Assembly: GCA_002478575.1 (NCBI GenBank)
Contig: DLOX01000253.1
Location: forward strand, 3,384-18,717
DNA: 15,334 bases
DNA from: Sphingomonadales bacterium UBA7473
GTDB taxonomy: Bacteria > Pseudomonadota > Alphaproteobacteria > Sphingomonadales > Sphingomonadaceae
Direction: 5' to 3'
The translations under genes were made by a program, and so were the position numbers. The notes under the pieces are model-generated. The model ran no database searches and was not told the DNA's origin. It saw only the letters and a program-made list of their open reading frames with translations. This document shows, piece by piece, positions 13,610 to 15,334 of this stretch (position 1 is the stretch's first letter; each line of letters starts with the position of its first letter).

Positions 13610-15334
13610 CTATCCGATTGGGGAGCAGGCGCTTTCCGCCCAAGCCAAAGCATCGCCCTCTAGCTGAGGCGCGACAATGGCCAGCACTTGGGCATGATAG
13701 TCATTCCACCATGTCCGTTCTTCAGTCGAGAGTAGCGCGACATCAACCAACGCCCGGTCAATTGGTGCGAAGGTGAGCGTTTCAAAGCCGAAATAACGCC
13801 CTTCGGCGCCCGCAATCTCTCGCTCTTCGACCAGCACCAGATTCTCAATGCGAATGCCGAATTCGCCTTGTTTATAATATCCGGGTTCGTTCGAGAGGAT
13901 CATACCGGGATGGAGTGGCTCTTCGGTCCCTGCTTGCCCGCCTGCTGTTTTGCCTATGCGTTGAGGCCCCTCATGGACGGAGAGGAAGCTCCCCACGCCA
14001 TGCCCTGTGCCATGGGCATAATCGACGCCTGCGTCCCACAAATATTGGCGGGCCAATGTGTCGAGCTGGCTCCCCGCTGTGCCTTCAGGGAAGACGGCCC
14101 GCGCCAAAGCGATATGGCCTTTGAGCACACGAGTGAAGCGATCTTTCATCTCTGAAGTAGGCAGGCCCGGGCCGACCCAGATCGTGCGCGTAACGTCCGT
14201 TGTGCCATCCAGATACTGCCCGCCGGAATCGACGAGATAGACGCTATTGGACTCAATCTGGCGGTTGCTGGCTTCATCCACTTTATAGTGGGGGCTGGCA
14301 CCATTTGGCCCAGCGGCGGAGATGGTATCAAAGCTCAGATCTTTGAGCTTACCGGTTGCCGCCCGATAGTCCTGGAGCTTGGCAGCGGCTGAGAGTTCCG
14401 TTTGCTCGCCCTTATGCGCCTCGACTGACAACCAATGAAGGAAGCGCGACAAAGCTGCTCCATCTCGGCGTTGCGCTGCGCGATGCCCGGCCTGCTCAAT
14501 CGGATTCTTGATCGCTTTGGGCAGGATCGTTGGATCGCGGAGCGACACAATGTGCGCTCCACCGTCGGTCAGGCGATTGAAGATCGCAGCCACCGCACGG
14601 TCCGGGTCTACTGCAACCTTCTGCCCCTCCATTTTGGCCAAGGCGGGGGCAAAGGCGGATCGAGGATAGAGGCGAACGGCATTGCCGAGATGCGCCCGCA
14701 CCTCATCCGTCAGCTTACTTTCGTCGACATAGAGGTCAGCCGTTCCATCCTGATGAAGCATCGCGAAGGACAAAGCGACGGGGGTATGGGAAACATCATC
14801 GCCTCTAATGTTGAATGTCCAAGCAACACTATCGAGCGCAGAAATGACAGCACTGTCGAGGCCTTTGGCTTTTAGCCAATCCGCAACCGCAGAGCGCTTC
14901 TCCGCGCTATTCTGACCACTATACTGATCTTCCAACACCGTCAGTTTTGCGTCGGATGGCGAAGGCTGATCGCCCCATACGGCATCAATCGGGTTGCGAT
15001 CGACCGCAACCAATTCCGCGCCTTTGGCTGCCAACGCCGCCGTCGCGGTATCCGCCCAGCCTTTGGTATGGAGCCAAGCATCATAGCCAATCCGCGCGCC
15101 CGATGGCGCATGTTCGGCAAGCCAAGCAGACACGCTGGTCCCCGGCACACCGACATAGCTCCAATGAGCGCCATCCACTTGCTGGCGGACTTGCAGAGTA
15201 TAGCGCCCGTCGGTGAAGATCGCCGCTTCTTCGCTCAGCACCACGGCTGTCCCTGCTGATCCCCCAAAGCCCGTCAGCCAACCGAGCCGCTGCGCATATT
15301 CGCCTACATATTCGCTCATATGCTCATCGCAAAT
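13610..15334 (-). CDS. pepP: Xaa-Pro aminopeptidase (M24B), N-terminus outside the window
   Basis: This metallopeptidase removes the first residue of peptides whose second residue is proline. It is the long, three-domain form related to eukaryotic XPNPEP1. At least 574 codons are present. Numbering from the Met at 15319, all five metal ligands of the pita-bread domain are visible: Asp364 and Asp375 (VDSGG and GTTD), His440 (HGTGHGVG), Glu478 (NEPGYY) and Glu492 (GIRIEN). The two N-terminal creatinase-like domains hold GWLTGFGGSAGTAV and FTDGRY. Although an ATG exists at 15319, the frame continues to the window edge and reads ..CDEHMSEY, which matches the family's internal DEHMSEY segment; about 25-35 residues should lie beyond the window. 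A hairpin follows the stop and cobS lies 82 bp downstream. The gene symbol is by family and not by proven orthology. Confidence 0.95.
   Translation of the reverse strand: MCDEHMSEYVGEYAQRLGWLTGFGGSAGTAVVLSEEAAIFTDGRYTLQVRQQVDGAHWSYVGVPGTSVSAWLAEHAPSGARIGYDAWLHTKGWADTATAALAAKGAELVAVDRNPIDAVWGDQPSPSDAKLTVLEDQYSGQNSAEKRSAVADWLKAKGLDSAVISALDSVAWTFNIRGDDVSHTPVALSFAMLHQDGTADLYVDESKLTDEVRAHLGNAVRLYPRSAFAPALAKMEGQKVAVDPDRAVAAIFNRLTDGGAHIVSLRDPTILPKAIKNPIEQAGHRAAQRRDGAALSRFLHWLSVEAHKGEQTELSAAAKLQDYRAATGKLKDLSFDTISAAGPNGASPHYKVDEASNRQIESNSVYLVDSGGQYLDGTTDVTRTIWVGPGLPTSEMKDRFTRVLKGHIALARAVFPEGTAGSQLDTLARQYLWDAGVDYAHGTGHGVGSFLSVHEGPQRIGKTAGGQAGTEEPLHPGMILSNEPGYYKQGEFGIRIENLVLVEEREIAGAEGRYFGFETLTFAPIDRALVDVALLSTEERTWWNDYHAQVLAIVAPQLEGDALAWAESACSPIG

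Noticed and set aside
1..15334. Mobile elements, integrase, prophage, CRISPR, toxin-antitoxin or defence genes
   Set aside because: No transposase, recombinase, repeat array or defence-type domain was seen; gene order and composition look like core chromosome.

Overview
The window reads as chromosomal DNA of an alphaproteobacterium, most likely a yellow-pigmented member of the Sphingomonadales. This is inferred from the gene content (a crtY-crtI-crtB carotenoid operon, a TonB-dependent receptor typical of sphingomonads and Caulobacter, a cobS-type AAA+ gene) and from a 'cgagcgaagtcgag' inverted repeat like those I associate with sphingomonad intergenic DNA. There are 13 protein genes, no RNA genes, no insertion sequences and no CRISPR. 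Two genes run off the ends: etfA on the left and an Xaa-Pro aminopeptidase on the right.

Bases 1-2813 (minus strand) are central energy metabolism: sucC (succinyl-CoA synthetase beta), then etfB and etfA (electron transfer flavoprotein). A 16-bp near-palindrome lies just upstream of etfB and may be an operator of the beta-oxidation or branched-chain amino acid type. Bases 2886-7467 (minus strand) hold a compact operon in the order crtY, crtI, a LOG-family nucleotide hydrolase, crtB. Its products would turn geranylgeranyl diphosphate into phytoene, lycopene and beta-carotene. A small lipoprotein gene follows, separated by a palindromic repeat. The LOG gene lies 3 bp after crtI and overlaps crtB by 4 bp, so it is tied to the pigment genes.

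Bases 7530-8763 carry a TesB-like acyl-CoA thioesterase, divergent from crtY, and a convergent conserved gene of unknown function whose ribosome-binding site can be folded into a hairpin. About 350 bp of non-coding DNA follows. It contains direct repeats matching a PhoB (phosphate-starvation) binding site, and then a two-gene plus-strand unit: a TonB-dependent receptor and, 5 bp later, a Tat-exported PhoD-like phosphatase/phosphodiesterase. The likely role of this unit is phosphate-starvation capture of an organic phosphate at the outer membrane. It is the most interesting part of the window.

Bases 12538-15334 (minus strand) hold a cobS-type AAA+ ATPase with no cobT beside it and the Xaa-Pro aminopeptidase. 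Hairpins consistent with terminators sit at both gene ends. All functions are assigned from recognisable motifs and family resemblance in the translations; no database search was run.
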